A stretch of DNA of 64,000 bases from Streptomyces zingiberis (GCF_012034935.1 NZ_JAATEN010000022.1:53305-117304); one strand, 5' to 3'. Positions 49,621 to 59,449 are shown, counted from the first letter of the stretch. The notes: generated from the sequence alone by a model not told the origin. Made by a program: numbers and translations.

Positions 49621-51633
49621 ATGCACCAGCCCGATCTCTCCCCCGTCGCCGACAGCCTCGGGCTCTCCGCCCTGGTGGCCGCCCTGCCCCTGCTCACCCT
49701 CTTCGTCCTGCTCGGCGGTCTCCGGATGCCGGCCCCGCGGGCCGCCCTCGTCTCGCTGGCCGTCGCGCTCGCCGTCGCCGTCCTCGGCTACGGGATGAAC
49801 CCCGGGCTCGCCCTGCTCTCCGCGGGCCAGGGAGCCGCGTTCGGGCTCTTCCCCATCATGTGGATCGTGCTCGCCGCGATCTGGCTGTACCAGCTCACCG
49901 TCGTCAGCGGCCGGTTCGAGGATCTGCGCCGGGCCTTCGGGCTGATCAGCGACGACCCCCGGGTGCAGGCCGTGATCATCGCCTTCTGCTTCGGCGGGCT
50001 GCTGGAGGCGCTCGCCGGCTTCGGCGCGCCTGTCGCGATCACCGGGGTGATGCTGATCGCCCTCGGCTTCTCACCGCTCCGCGCCGCCGCCACGGTGCTG
50101 GTGGCCAACACCGCGCCGGTCGCGTTCGGCGCCATCGCCACCCCGATCATCACGGCCGGCACCCTCACCTCCATCCCGTACACGGAGATCGGCGCGTACG
50201 TGGGCCGGCAGACGCCGCTGCTGGCGCTGATCGTCCCGCTGCTGCTGGTGCTGATCGTGGACGGGCGGCGCGGCGTCCGCCAGACCTGGCCGGCCGCGCT
50301 GGTCTGCGGCGTCGTCTTCGCCGTCGCCCAGTTCGCGAGCGCCAACTACATCTCCGTCGAGCTCACCGACATCATCGCCGCGCTCGCCGCCCTCGCCGCG
50401 CTCGTCGTCTTCCTCCGCTTCTGGCAGCCGCGGGGCGGGGCCGAGGCGAAGGCCGCACTGCTGGCGGCGGCCGAGGGCGGGGACGGCGCCGGGGGACCGG
50501 CAGCCGGTGGTCCGGCGGACGGCAACGACGGCAACGACGGCAACGGTTCCTCGGCCGGCCCCGGTTCCGTCCCGGCGACCGCGCGCTCCGGAGCCTCGGC
50601 GGGGCCGGCGCCGTCCGGGCCGTCCGTGACACCCGTGCCGTCTGCGCCGTCCCCGCCGTCCCCGCCGCCCGGGGGACCGGCCGGCTCCGGCGGAACGCGA
50701 ACGGAGGGGGACCCGGCCGCCGGGACGGGGGGCCCCGGACCGGCCGGGACGGTGGCGGCCACCTCCGGCGATGCGTCCACCGGCGCCCCGTCCGATGGGC
50801 CTTCCGGCGCCCTGGCCGATGCGTCCACCGGCGCCCCGTCCGGCGCGCCCGCCGGAGCCGGGCCCGGCGCCCCGGCCCCCGCCTCCGGCCCGGGGACCCT
50901 GATGATGGCCTTCCTGCCCTACCTGATCATCATCGCGATCTTCTCCGTCGCGAAGCTCTGGACCTCGGTGAAGGACTTCCTCGCCGGCACGGACGTGAAG
51001 ATCCCCTGGCCGGGCCTGGACGGCAGGATCCTCGACGCCACCGGCGAGGTCACGAGCGGCACGGTCTACGTCTTCCCCTGGCTTTCGTCGCCCGGCTCGC
51101 TGCTGCTGATCGCCGGTGTGGCCGTGGCCGCCGTCTACCGGATCGGGCCGGCCACCGCCGTCCGCGAGTTCGGCGCCACGGTGGCCAAGCTGCGGCCGGC
51201 GCTGCTCACCGTCGCCACCGTGCTGGCGCTGGCCTACGTCCTCAACTTCTCCGGGCAGACCATCACCATGGGCACCTGGATCGCGGGGACGGGCGCCGCC
51301 TTCGCCTTCCTCTCCCCGATCCTCGGCTGGCTGGGCACCGCCGTCACGGGCTCCGACACCTCCGCCAACGCCCTCTTCGCCACGCTCCAGCAGACGGCGG
51401 CGGCCAAGGCGGGCCTCGACCCGACGCTGCTCGTCGCCGCCAACACCTCCGGCGGGGTGGTCGGCAAGATGATCAGCCCGCAGAATCTCACCATCGCGGC
51501 CACCGCCGTCGGTCTGCTCGGCAAGGAGGCGCTGCTCTTCCGCGCCGTGCTCAAGTGGAGCGCCGGGCTGCTGCTGGCGCTGTGCGTACTGGTCTTCGCG
51601 CAGTCGAACGTGCTTGCCTGGATGCCGCCGTGA
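49621..51633 (+). CDS. lldP: L-lactate permease
   Basis: 670 aa from ATG 49621 (GGCAGGACC upstream). The LctP family signature is clear: FGLFPIMWIVLAAIWLYQLT, GGLLEALAGFGAPVAITGVML, TPIITAGT and, near the end, GSDTSANALFATLQQ and NTSGGVVGKMISPQN. It imports L-lactate with protons. About 150 residues of Gly/Ser/Pro/Ala-rich sequence (around 280-425) interrupt the protein between membrane segments, where relatives have a short loop. First gene of the lactate operon, probably LldR-controlled. Confidence 0.95.
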   Translation: MHQPDLSPVADSLGLSALVAALPLLTLFVLLGGLRMPAPRAALVSLAVALAVAVLGYGMNPGLALLSAGQGAAFGLFPIMWIVLAAIWLYQLTVVSGRFEDLRRAFGLISDDPRVQAVIIAFCFGGLLEALAGFGAPVAITGVMLIALGFSPLRAAATVLVANTAPVAFGAIATPIITAGTLTSIPYTEIGAYVGRQTPLLALIVPLLLVLIVDGRRGVRQTWPAALVCGVVFAVAQFASANYISVELTDIIAALAALAALVVFLRFWQPRGGAEAKAALLAAAEGGDGAGGPAAGGPADGNDGNDGNGSSAGPGSVPATARSGASAGPAPSGPSVTPVPSAPSPPSPPPGGPAGSGGTRTEGDPAAGTGGPGPAGTVAATSGDASTGAPSDGPSGALADASTGAPSGAPAGAGPGAPAPASGPGTLMMAFLPYLIIIAIFSVAKLWTSVKDFLAGTDVKIPWPGLDGRILDATGEVTSGTVYVFPWLSSPGSLLLIAGVAVAAVYRIGPATAVREFGATVAKLRPALLTVATVLALAYVLNFSGQTITMGTWIAGTGAAFAFLSPILGWLGTAVTGSDTSANALFATLQQTAAAKAGLDPTLLVAANTSGGVVGKMISPQNLTIAATAVGLLGKEALLFRAVLKWSAGLLLALCVLVFAQSNVLAWMPP

Positions 51634-51799
51634 CGGGCGCGGGTGGGAGAACCGCCGCCGCGCCGGCCGGGGCACGTCCGGGGCCGTGAGCCGTCAGGGC
51701 CGTGGGAGCTGCTCGAACCGCAGGAACCGCAGGAACCGTGGGAGCCGTGGGAGTTGGAACCGCCGGAGGCGTGACCTCCGGGGAGGAGCCGCACACGCC

Positions 51800-52840
51800 A
51801 TGAGAACCGCCCTCTTCATCACCTGTTTCAACGACACCCTGTTCCCGGACACCGGGCGGGCGACGGTGACGCTGCTGGAGCGGCTGGGCTGCGCCGTGGA
51901 GTTCCCGGCGGCGCAGACCTGCTGTGGCCAGATGCACTTCAACACCGGTTACCAGCGGGACTGCGTGCCCCTCGTCCGCTCCTTCGCGGAGGTCTTCGCG
52001 GGGTACGACGCGGTCGTCGCCCCGTCCGGCTCGTGCGCCGGGATGGTCCGGGAGTACCACGGGCGGGTCGCCGAGGTCTCCGGCGACCCGGGGCTGGTGG
52101 CGGCGGTCGCGGCGGCGCCTCCGGTGTACGAGCTCTCCGAGTTCCTGGTGGACGTGCTCGGGGTCACCGATGTCGGGGCGTACTTCCCGCACCGGGTGAC
52201 GTACCACCCCACCTGCCACTCGCTGCGGATGCTGCGCGTCGGGGACAAGCCGCTCCGGCTGCTGCGCGCGGTCCGCGGCATCGACCTGGTGGAACTGCCC
52301 GACGCGGGGCAGTGCTGCGGCTTCGGCGGCACCTTCGCGCTGAAGAACGCCGACACCTCCGTCGCCATGGGCTCCGACAAGGTGCGGCAGGTGCGGAGCA
52401 CCGGCGCCGAGGTGCTCTGCGCGGGCGACAACTCCTGCCTGGCGCACATCGGCGGGGCGCTCTCCCGGCAGCGGACGGGCGTCCGCACGCTGCATCTGGC
52501 GGAGATCCTGGCCGCCACGGAGACGGCGCCGGGCCCGGGGGCGGCACCGGGCACGACGGCCGGCGCCGTTCCCGTCACGGGAACGGCAGGCGCGGCGCGC
52601 GTGACGGGCGCGGCCGGGGCGGCGGGGGTCGCGACGGCGGCGGTGACCGCACCGGCGTCGGCCACCACGACCGGGCGAACGGCGGCGGCCCGTCCGCCCG
52701 CGCCCGGCGCCGAGCAGCCAGGGCAGCCAGGGCAGCCAGGGCGGCCAGGGCAGCCAGGGCGGCCAGGGCGGCCAGGGCAGGCGGAGCAGACACGGCAGGC
52801 GGAGCCGGCCGAGCAGGCCGGGAAGGAGGCGGAACGGTGA
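51800..52840 (+). CDS. lutA: L-lactate oxidation complex, LutA (CCG-domain Fe-S protein)
   Basis: 346 aa. Two CCG modules: CFNDTLFPDTG with QTCCGQMHF, and YHPTCHSLRM with GQCCGFGGTF; these Cys ligate Fe-S clusters in the LutA/GlpC family. With LutB and LutC it oxidises L-lactate to pyruvate. After residue ~240 comes a ~105-residue extension, Ala/Thr-rich, then PGQ/PGR triplets from 9-bp DNA repeats (52723-52785). In the 166-base gap from lldP a GAACCGCAG-type repeat is present (51715-51750). lutB overlaps its stop (GTGA). Confidence 0.92.
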   Translation: MRTALFITCFNDTLFPDTGRATVTLLERLGCAVEFPAAQTCCGQMHFNTGYQRDCVPLVRSFAEVFAGYDAVVAPSGSCAGMVREYHGRVAEVSGDPGLVAAVAAAPPVYELSEFLVDVLGVTDVGAYFPHRVTYHPTCHSLRMLRVGDKPLRLLRAVRGIDLVELPDAGQCCGFGGTFALKNADTSVAMGSDKVRQVRSTGAEVLCAGDNSCLAHIGGALSRQRTGVRTLHLAEILAATETAPGPGAAPGTTAGAVPVTGTAGAARVTGAAGAAGVATAAVTAPASATTTGRTAAARPPAPGAEQPGQPGQPGRPGQPGRPGRPGQAEQTRQAEPAEQAGKEAER

Positions 52841-54648
52841 GCGGCAGGACGTTCGTCGGTATGCCGGCCTTCCCCGAGAGCGCCGCCGAGGCGCTCCGCG
52901 ACACCCAGCTGCGCCGCAATCTCGCGCACGCCACCGCCACCATCCGCGCCAAGCGCGCGTCCGTGGTCGGCGAGCTGGACGACTGGGAGGAGCTGCGGGA
53001 GGCCGGACGGGCCCTCAAGGAGCACACCCTGCGCCATCTCGACCGCTACCTCCTCCAGGTGGAGGAGCGGGTGACGGCGGCCGGCGGCCAGGTGCACTGG
53101 GCGCGCGACGGGGACGAGGCGAACCGCATCGTCACCGAACTGGTGCGCGCCACCGGCGAGCGCGAGGTCGTCAAGGTGAAGTCCATGGTCACCCAGGAGA
53201 TCGGGCTCAACGAAGCGCTGTCCGCCGCCGGGATCGCCGCCTACGAGACGGATCTCGCCGAGCTGATCGTCCAGCTCGGTGACGACCTCCCCTCGCACAT
53301 CCTCGTCCCCGCCATCCACCGCAACCGGTCCGAGATCCGCGAGACCTTCCTGCGGACCATGGGCGAGTACGGCACCCCGGCGCCGCCCGGCCTCACCGAC
53401 GAGCCGGCCGAACTGGCCGCCGCCGCCCGGCTCCATCTGCGGGAGAAGTTCCTCCGCGCCAAGGTCGGCGTCTCCGGCGCCAACTTCCTCGTCGCGGAGA
53501 CCGGGACGGCCGTGGTGGTGGAGTCCGAGGGCAACGGCCGGATGTGCCTCACCCTTCCCGAGACGCTGATCTCCGTCGTCGGGATCGAGAAGGTGGTGCC
53601 GACCTGGCAGGACCTGGAGGTCTTCCTCCAGCTCCTGCCCCGCTCCGCCACCGGCGAGCGGATGAACCCCTACACCTCCACCTGGACCGGCACCACCGAC
53701 GGCGACGGACCGCGCACCTTCCACCTGGTGCTCCTCGACGGCGGCCGGACGGACGTCCTCGCCGACACCATCGGCCGTCAGGCCCTCGCCTGCATCCGCT
53801 GCTCGGCCTGCCTGAACGTCTGCCCGGTCTACGAGCGGGTCGGCGGCCACGCCTACGGCTCGGTCTACCCGGGCCCGATCGGGGCGATCCTCGGCCCGCA
53901 ACTCCGTGGCCTGCGGTCGGAGACGGAACGGTCGCTGCCGTACGCGTCGACGCTCTGCGGGGCCTGCTACGAGGTCTGCCCCGTCAAGATCAACATTCCG
54001 GAGGTGCTGGTGCATCTGCGGGCCAAGGTGGTGGAGGGGGACGGTGCCGAGCCGGACCACGGGGAGAACCGGACCGGCGAGGCCGACGGGGCCCACGGGG
54101 CCACCGCCGGCGTCCCCGGCCGGACCGGCGCGGCCGGGGAGGGAACGGACTCCGGGGCGGCCGGTGGCGGGGACGGTGTGACCGGCCACGGCCACGGCCA
54201 CGGCGACGGCGACGGCCACGGCGAGGAAGGCGAGGGTGGCGGCAGCGGCGGCGTGAATCGCGGCAGCGGCAGCGACGGCAGCGGCGGCAAGCGGCGCGCG
54301 CCGTGGCGGCGGGACGGCCCGTCCGCCGCGCGGGGTGCGGCATCCCGTCGGGGCGTGATCTCCCGGCGGGGGGCGAAGTCCGGGCGTGCCACGGCGTCTT
54401 CGCGGGCCCCGGCGTCCGAACGGCTGGCGATGCGGGCCGCCCGCTGGGTGCTGTCCGACGCCCGCCGGCTCGCCGCCGCCCAGCGGCTCGGTTCCCTCGG
54501 TGGCCGGCTGCTCGCGGGCCGGGGCCACACCCCACCGGGGAAGATCGGCCGGCTCCCCGGCCCGATGTCCGCCTGGAGCGACGCCCGGGACGCCCCCGCG
54601 CCCCCCGCCGAATCGTTCCGCGCCTGGTGGAAGAGGACCCACGGATGA
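52837..54648 (+). CDS. lutB: L-lactate oxidation complex, LutB (ferredoxin-type Fe-S protein)
   Basis: 603 aa from GTG 52837, coupled to lutA. The LUD domain lies in the first ~290 residues (KVKSMVTQEIGLNEAL, VGVSGANFLVAETGT) and is followed by two 4Fe-4S motifs: CIRCSACLNVCPVY near 313 and CGACYEVCP near 373. It passes electrons from lactate in the LutABC complex. Residues ~405-530 are an unusual Gly/Asp/His- and Arg-rich insertion (GHGHGHGDGDGHGEE) before a conserved-looking C-terminal part ending SFRAWWKRTHG. Confidence 0.93.
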   Translation: MSGRTFVGMPAFPESAAEALRDTQLRRNLAHATATIRAKRASVVGELDDWEELREAGRALKEHTLRHLDRYLLQVEERVTAAGGQVHWARDGDEANRIVTELVRATGEREVVKVKSMVTQEIGLNEALSAAGIAAYETDLAELIVQLGDDLPSHILVPAIHRNRSEIRETFLRTMGEYGTPAPPGLTDEPAELAAAARLHLREKFLRAKVGVSGANFLVAETGTAVVVESEGNGRMCLTLPETLISVVGIEKVVPTWQDLEVFLQLLPRSATGERMNPYTSTWTGTTDGDGPRTFHLVLLDGGRTDVLADTIGRQALACIRCSACLNVCPVYERVGGHAYGSVYPGPIGAILGPQLRGLRSETERSLPYASTLCGACYEVCPVKINIPEVLVHLRAKVVEGDGAEPDHGENRTGEADGAHGATAGVPGRTGAAGEGTDSGAAGGGDGVTGHGHGHGDGDGHGEEGEGGGSGGVNRGSGSDGSGGKRRAPWRRDGPSAARGAASRRGVISRRGAKSGRATASSRAPASERLAMRAARWVLSDARRLAAAQRLGSLGGRLLAGRGHTPPGKIGRLPGPMSAWSDARDAPAPPAESFRAWWKRTHG

Positions 54649-54812
54649 CCACGGCGGGCAGCCGGCGGCGCGTGCCGGTGCGGTCCGGCGGCGAACCGGC
54701 TCCGTCTGCCCCGTTCCCCACCGGGCACGTCTCTCCCACGCCGGCGGGCGGCGCGCCCTCCCGTCGCTCCCGGGCGGCCCGGCACCTCAGTCGACTCAGG
54801 GAGTCCCCATGA
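54645..54812 (+). CDS. 55-codon ORF bridging lutB and lutC
   Basis: Begins with ATG overlapping the lutB stop (ATGA, 54645-54648) and ends with TGA overlapping the lutC ATG (ATGA, 54809-54812). The product is basic, Arg/Pro/Ser-rich, without a recognised motif. The double overlap suggests that ribosomes pass through it to lutC, but a decayed N-terminal segment of lutC or chance are alternatives. Confidence 0.45.
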   Translation: MTTAGSRRRVPVRSGGEPAPSAPFPTGHVSPTPAGGAPSRRSRAARHLSRLRESP

Positions 54813-55858
54813 CACCGGAACCCCCACCGAACGCGCCCGGCGCACCGGTCACGTCCGGTCCGTCCCGTGCCTCCGGTCCGTCCCGCGCCTCCGGAGCGTC
54901 CGGAGCGTCCGGCGGCGGGCGCAACGCCGAGGCGCGGGCGGCCGTGCTCGGCCGGATCCGCCGCGCCCTGTCCGACGTGCCGCGCCCGGCGCCGGTGCGG
55001 TCCCCGGCGCCCGCACCCGCCTCGGGCCGGGCACCGGAACCGTCCCTGGCCGGACCCGGAGGAGCCGGCGCCCGCGAGACCGGCGCGGCAGGGGAGCCGG
55101 CGGGCGCCTCGGCCGAGAAGGCGGCGGAGAAGGCGGCCGAGAAGGCGGCCGAGACGGAGGGGGAGACGGAGGCGGTGGACGCGGCGCCGGGCCCCGACCC
55201 GGCCGGCGCCCCGGCCGAGCCCGGCCTGCCGCCCGTACCCGGCCCGGCCCCCGTGGAGCGGGCGTACGCGCGGGGCGGCTCGGCGGCCCCCGGCTCGCCC
55301 GAGGTGATCGCCCTGCTGTCGGACCGTCTGGTCGACTACAAGGCGACGGTGCGCACCGTCGCGGACGGCGCGGTGTCGGTCGCCGTGGCGGCGGCCCTGG
55401 CCGCGCGCGGCGCGTCCCGCGTGGTGCTGCCGGACGGCTTCCCGGAGCGCTGGCGGCCGGTGTCACCCGCCGACGGGGGGCCGGGCGCGGGCCGGCATCC
55501 GGGGCCGGGCCCCCGGCTGCTGCCGGACGGTGAACCCCCGCTCTCCGTGGCCGAGCTGGACGCCGTGGACGGCGTGGTCACCACGGCGGTCACCGCCATC
55601 GCCGCCACCGGCACGCTCGTCCTCGACGGCGGGCCGGGGCAGGGCCGGCGCGCGCTGACGCTCGTCCCCGACTACCACCTGTGCGTGATCCGCGCGGACC
55701 AGGTGGTGGCCTCCGTCCCCGAAGGGCTCGCCCGGCTGGATCCGTCCCGCCCGCTGACCTTCGTCTCCGGGCCCTCGGCCACCAGCGACATCGAACTCGC
55801 CCGTGTGGAAGGCGTCCACGGACCCCGCACCCTGGAGGTGCTGGTGGTGGCCGGCTGA
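54809..55858 (+). CDS. lutC: L-lactate oxidation complex, LutC (LUD domain)
   Basis: 349 aa from ATG 54809 (CAGGGAG upstream). The N-terminus has AVLGRIRRALSDVPR; the LUD domain fills about 165-349, ending PLTFVSGPSATSDIELARVEGVHGPRTLEVLVV, with VAAIAATGT-type VTAIAATGTLVLDGG. Between them lies a ~95-residue Pro/Ala/Glu-rich insertion including EKAAEKAAEKAAE. Usual LutC proteins are about 210-230 aa. Third subunit of the lactate-oxidising complex. Convergent with the response regulator gene, 32 bases away. Confidence 0.92.
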   Translation: MTPEPPPNAPGAPVTSGPSRASGPSRASGASGASGGGRNAEARAAVLGRIRRALSDVPRPAPVRSPAPAPASGRAPEPSLAGPGGAGARETGAAGEPAGASAEKAAEKAAEKAAETEGETEAVDAAPGPDPAGAPAEPGLPPVPGPAPVERAYARGGSAAPGSPEVIALLSDRLVDYKATVRTVADGAVSVAVAAALAARGASRVVLPDGFPERWRPVSPADGGPGAGRHPGPGPRLLPDGEPPLSVAELDAVDGVVTTAVTAIAATGTLVLDGGPGQGRRALTLVPDYHLCVIRADQVVASVPEGLARLDPSRPLTFVSGPSATSDIELARVEGVHGPRTLEVLVVAG

Positions 55859-55890
55859 CCGGCGGGCCACCGGGCCACCACCCCCTACCG

Positions 55891-56613
55891 TCAGGCGTGT
55901 TCCCCCGCCGTCCTCGCCGTCCCCGCCGTTCCGGCCGTCCGGTCCGCCGTCAGCCCCGCCTGGTGCGCGACCACGGCGGCCTGGACGCGGTTGTCACAGC
56001 TCAGCTTGGTGAGGACCTGCCGGACGGTGGCCTTGACCGTGCCCTCGCTGAGGTGCAGCAGACCCGCGATCTCGGCGTTGGCCAGCCCCTCCGCCACGTG
56101 GGCCAGCACCGCGCGCTCGCGCTCGGCGAGCCGGGCGACCCGTTCGCGGGCCGCCGCGCGCGGCCTCTCGTGCTCCACGTAGCGGTCGAAGAGACGCCGG
56201 GTCAGCTGGGGGGAGGCGACCGCGTGCCCCCGGGACGCGGCCCGGACGGCGGTGATCAGATCGGCCGGGGGGATGTCCTTGACCAGGAACCCGGCCACAC
56301 CGTGGGAGAGCGCGCGGGAGAACGAGCGCTCCTCGGTGAAGGTGGTGAGCATCAGGCAGGCCGTGTGCGGCGAGACGGACGCCAGCCGGACCGCCGCGTC
56401 GATCCCGTCCGTCCCGGGCATGCGGACGTCGAGCAGGGCCACGTCGACGCGGTGGTGCCGGGCCAGTTCGACGGCCTCGCCGCCGTCCGCGGCCTCCGCC
56501 ACCACCTCCAGATCGTCCGCCTGCGACAGGATCAGGCGGATGCCGCGCCGGACCAGCGTCTCGTCGTCCGCGATCAGGACACGGATCTTCTCGGGCGTTC
56601 GTGGCGTCCTCAC
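55891..56613 (-). CDS. NarL/LuxR-type response regulator
   Basis: 240 aa from GTG 56613. Receiver domain with Asp62 as phospho-acceptor (ALLDVRMPG), acidic pair in VLIADDE and Lys in GVAGFLVKD; LuxR HTH at about 165-225 (LAERERAVLAHVAEGLANAE, LSEGTVKATVRQVLTKLSC). No Shine-Dalgarno site precedes the start; CATGAT lies six bases upstream. The closest histidine kinase gene is at 59576-61780 on the same strand, separated by two unrelated genes, so pairing is plausible but unproven. Confidence 0.9.
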   Translation of the reverse strand: MRTPRTPEKIRVLIADDETLVRRGIRLILSQADDLEVVAEAADGGEAVELARHHRVDVALLDVRMPGTDGIDAAVRLASVSPHTACLMLTTFTEERSFSRALSHGVAGFLVKDIPPADLITAVRAASRGHAVASPQLTRRLFDRYVEHERPRAAARERVARLAERERAVLAHVAEGLANAEIAGLLHLSEGTVKATVRQVLTKLSCDNRVQAAVVAHQAGLTADRTAGTAGTARTAGEHA

Positions 56614-56736
56614 CCGGGCATCATGTCACCGCCCCTCCGGCCCCCGGAGCGCCTGTGGACGGAGGCTGCCCGGCCTCACGGGCCGGGTGCCCCGCGTGAG
56701 GGGCGGGCTTGCCCGGTGGGTCACCCGCGCCTGCTG

Positions 56737-57099
56737 TCAGCGGCCGGCCGGTATCGCCGCCGTCCGGGCCGGGCCGTAGGCGTTCTCACCCTCCGTGCCC
56801 CGCAGGGCGAGGAGCACCGTCAGGATGATGCCGCCGACCAGGGGCACCAGATTGATCAGCTGCCACCAGCCGGAACGCCCGGTGTCGTGGAGCCGGCGGG
56901 CCGAGGCCGACAGCGAGGGGACGAACACCACCGCGAGGTAGAGCCCAGTCAGCACCGGGTCGATGGAGAGGGCCCGTTCGAGAACGTAGAGGAGCACCCC
57001 GACGGCGAAGCTGACGAGCCAGAACATCCAGAACTCCTTGCGGTGCGCGCGCCCCGTGAACACCGCGTACTTCCGGAACGCCAGCAGGTACCAGGTCAT
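56737..57099 (-). CDS. DUF805 family membrane protein
   Basis: 120 aa. WYLLAFRKYAVFTGRAHRKEFWMFWL at the start, then three to four hydrophobic helices, with the DUF805 motif SASARRLHDTGRSGWWQLINLVPLVG. Small inner-membrane proteins of unknown function. ATG 57099 has AAGGAAAGGA upstream. Neighbours do not help assign a role. Confidence 0.87.
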   Translation of the reverse strand: MTWYLLAFRKYAVFTGRAHRKEFWMFWLVSFAVGVLLYVLERALSIDPVLTGLYLAVVFVPSLSASARRLHDTGRSGWWQLINLVPLVGGIILTVLLALRGTEGENAYGPARTAAIPAGR

Positions 57100-57539
57100 C
57101 GTTCTCGTTGTCCTTTCCTTGGATCGTGTGGGGACGAAGCTTGGTCTTCCCCCGGGTGGTGGCCCCTCACTGCTCGTCCGGCCAGAACGGCTGGCCGGAC
57201 GGACAGAACGCCCGGCGGGCCCGGTCCCGGTGGCCGGAGGGCCGCCACGGGACGGTTCCCGACCGGGCCCGGGGCCCGTCACCGCTCCTGGGAGACGACG
57301 TCCGCCGGATCCGGCGCCGCGCCGCGCGCCGCCCGGCCTGCCGATCCGGGGGACGGCCGGCACCGGTCCGGGACCGGGAGCGGATCGGTCGGCCCAACGC
57401 GCCTGTCCGAAGGGCCTGTTCGGGCGGGTGCCGTGGTCCTCAGGACTGACGAACCCCGGTACCTGCGGGGGATGGCGGGACCGGCGCCCGCCCGGCAGGC
57501 TCACGGGGGACCACAGCAGACGGAGGGGAGCACACGCGT
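57100..57539. other. gene-free stretch between divergent DUF805 and peptidase genes
   Basis: 440 bases containing the promoters of two divergent genes. No -35/-10 pair is convincing. GGAGGGGAG (57514-57522) precedes the peptidase ATG at some distance. No repeat or other structure was seen. Confidence 0.4.
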
Positions 57540-59390
57540 ATGACGCCGAAGAGCAGGACCCGGACGGCCGGAGCGGGGGGCCGGCCGGGTGGGACACGGT
57601 GGCGGAGAGCGGGCGCGCTGGCGGCCGTCCTCGCCCTGGCTCTCTCCGGGACGGCCACGGCCACCGCCTCGGCCTCGACTCCCGAGGAGCCCCGCGACCG
57701 GTTCGCGGCCTACACCGGCCAGAAGATCGAGTGGGGTGACTGCCCGTTCGAGGCCACCGGAGGGGCACGGACCGCCGAGTGCGCGCGGATCACCGTGCCG
57801 CGTGACTGGTCCGACCCCGGGGCGGGCGCGGACCTGAAGGTCGCCGTCAGCCGGGTCGAGGCCACCGGTGAGCGGCGGGGCTCACTGCTGGTGAACCCCG
57901 GCGGACCGGGCGGCCAGGGCAGTTCGCTGGCCGGTCTGCTCGCGGGGCTGCGGCCCGAACTCGGCGAGCGCTACGACGTGATCGGCATGGACCCCCGGGG
58001 CACCGGCCAGCTGGGCGCCGGCCCGCAGGACCTCATGTGCTCCGTCCCGAACGCCGAACTCCCGCCGGAGGAGGCGATGCTCGACGCCCGCGACCGCTCG
58101 CGGGAGAGCATCGCGGAGCACCTCAAGATCCCGCGTGCCATCGCGAAGGCGTGCAGCGCACGCGAGCTGGCTCCCTATGTGACGACCTGGCAGACCGCCC
58201 ACGACATGGATCTGATCCGCGGTCTCCTGGGCGAGCGGAAGCTGGACTACCTCGGCTACTCCTACGGCAGCTGGCTCGGCGCCAAGTACGCCTCCCTCTT
58301 CCCGCACCGGGCCGGCCGGGTGGTGCTGGACTCCAGCGTCAACTGGCAGGGCCGGCTCCAGGCGGCGTTCGAGGACTTCCCGCGCATCGGCCAGCGCCAG
58401 CTCGAACAGGTGTATCTGCCCTGGGTGGTGCGGAACTTCCCGGTGGTGGGCGAAACCCCCGAGGAGGCGCTGGAGACCTGGGAGAAGGTGCGCGCGTACT
58501 ACGTCTCGATGGAGGTGCCCGCCGACTCCTACGACGGCATCTTCGTCGGCATGGGCAACGAGCTCCAGTGGATCCTCGCCACGGCGGTGCTCGTCGCCGG
58601 GGCCGAGGAACTCGCGGGCGGCGGCGAGGAGGGCGGCGGGTCCGCGAACGGTGCGGCCGCATCCGCCTCGCCGGAGCTGCGGAAGCTGCTGGACGAGCGG
58701 AGCCGCGCCGAGTTCGGCACCCCCGCCGCGGAACTGACCGCGAAGAAGGTGGCCGCCTCCCTGACCGACCCGGAGCCCGAGCCGGAGCCCGAGCCGGAGG
58801 ACCCCGAGTTCACCGACATCGGGGGCACCCGGTTCGCCGTGGCCTGCGGTGACCAGCCCACCCGCTCCCCGGCCTGGTACCGCCTCCTCAGCGAGGTGCA
58901 GGGCCCGAAGTACCCGATGTTCGGCTGGGCCTACGGGATCGGTGAGCCCTGCGCGTTCTGGCCGGACACGGCGCGCCAGAAGCTGCCGAACCTGCCCCGC
59001 TCCGTGCGCGGCAACGTGCTCGTCGTACAGAGCGAGTTCGACCCGCAGACCGGCTACGAGCAGGCCGCCGGCGCCCTCCGCCGGGCCCCCGGCACCGGGC
59101 TGGTCGAGGTGGACGACTCCACCTTCCACGGCCAGTACATCCTGGACGGCAACGCCTGCGTGGACACGCTGGTCGACGGCTTCCTGCTGGACGGCGACCG
59201 CCCCGACCGCGCGACCTGCGCCGGCCTCCCGCTCCCGGGTGAGACGGAGGTGTACCCGGTCGACGGGCCCGTCACCGGCAAGCCCTCCGGCGCCCAGCAG
59301 CGGCGGACGGACGACGCCGACCCCGCCGCCGAGGCCCTCCGGCGCGCCGCGCAGGAGCAGGTGAGTGAGGTGAACCGCTTCACTCCCTGA
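57540..59390 (+). CDS. secreted alpha/beta-hydrolase, tripeptidyl aminopeptidase type
   Basis: 616 aa. Signal peptide of about 45 residues (basic start, ALAAVLALALSGTATATASA). Catalytic domain with Ser241 in GYSYGS and the upstream oxyanion segment VNPGGPGGQGSS; a TAP-like C-terminal domain with VQSEFDPQTGYEQA (Asp) and STFHGQY (His). This matches Streptomyces secreted tripeptidyl aminopeptidases (peptidase family S33). Low-complexity patches occur near 362-378 and PEPEPEPEPE near 408. A long terminator hairpin follows. Confidence 0.92.
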   Translation: MTPKSRTRTAGAGGRPGGTRWRRAGALAAVLALALSGTATATASASTPEEPRDRFAAYTGQKIEWGDCPFEATGGARTAECARITVPRDWSDPGAGADLKVAVSRVEATGERRGSLLVNPGGPGGQGSSLAGLLAGLRPELGERYDVIGMDPRGTGQLGAGPQDLMCSVPNAELPPEEAMLDARDRSRESIAEHLKIPRAIAKACSARELAPYVTTWQTAHDMDLIRGLLGERKLDYLGYSYGSWLGAKYASLFPHRAGRVVLDSSVNWQGRLQAAFEDFPRIGQRQLEQVYLPWVVRNFPVVGETPEEALETWEKVRAYYVSMEVPADSYDGIFVGMGNELQWILATAVLVAGAEELAGGGEEGGGSANGAAASASPELRKLLDERSRAEFGTPAAELTAKKVAASLTDPEPEPEPEPEDPEFTDIGGTRFAVACGDQPTRSPAWYRLLSEVQGPKYPMFGWAYGIGEPCAFWPDTARQKLPNLPRSVRGNVLVVQSEFDPQTGYEQAAGALRRAPGTGLVEVDDSTFHGQYILDGNACVDTLVDGFLLDGDRPDRATCAGLPLPGETEVYPVDGPVTGKPSGAQQRRTDDADPAAEALRRAAQEQVSEVNRFTP

Positions 59391-59407
59391 GTGCGGCCCA
59401 CCCCTCC

Positions 59408-59449
59408 CCGGTTCCGTGTCCGCCTTGCCCCAGGCGGACACGGGACCGG
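59408..59449 (+). terminator. 18-bp terminator hairpin after the peptidase gene
   Basis: 59408-59425 pairs with 59432-59449 (one G-T pair) around TGCCCC, starting 18 bases after the stop. The longest stem in the window together with that after rpsD. Confidence 0.85.
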
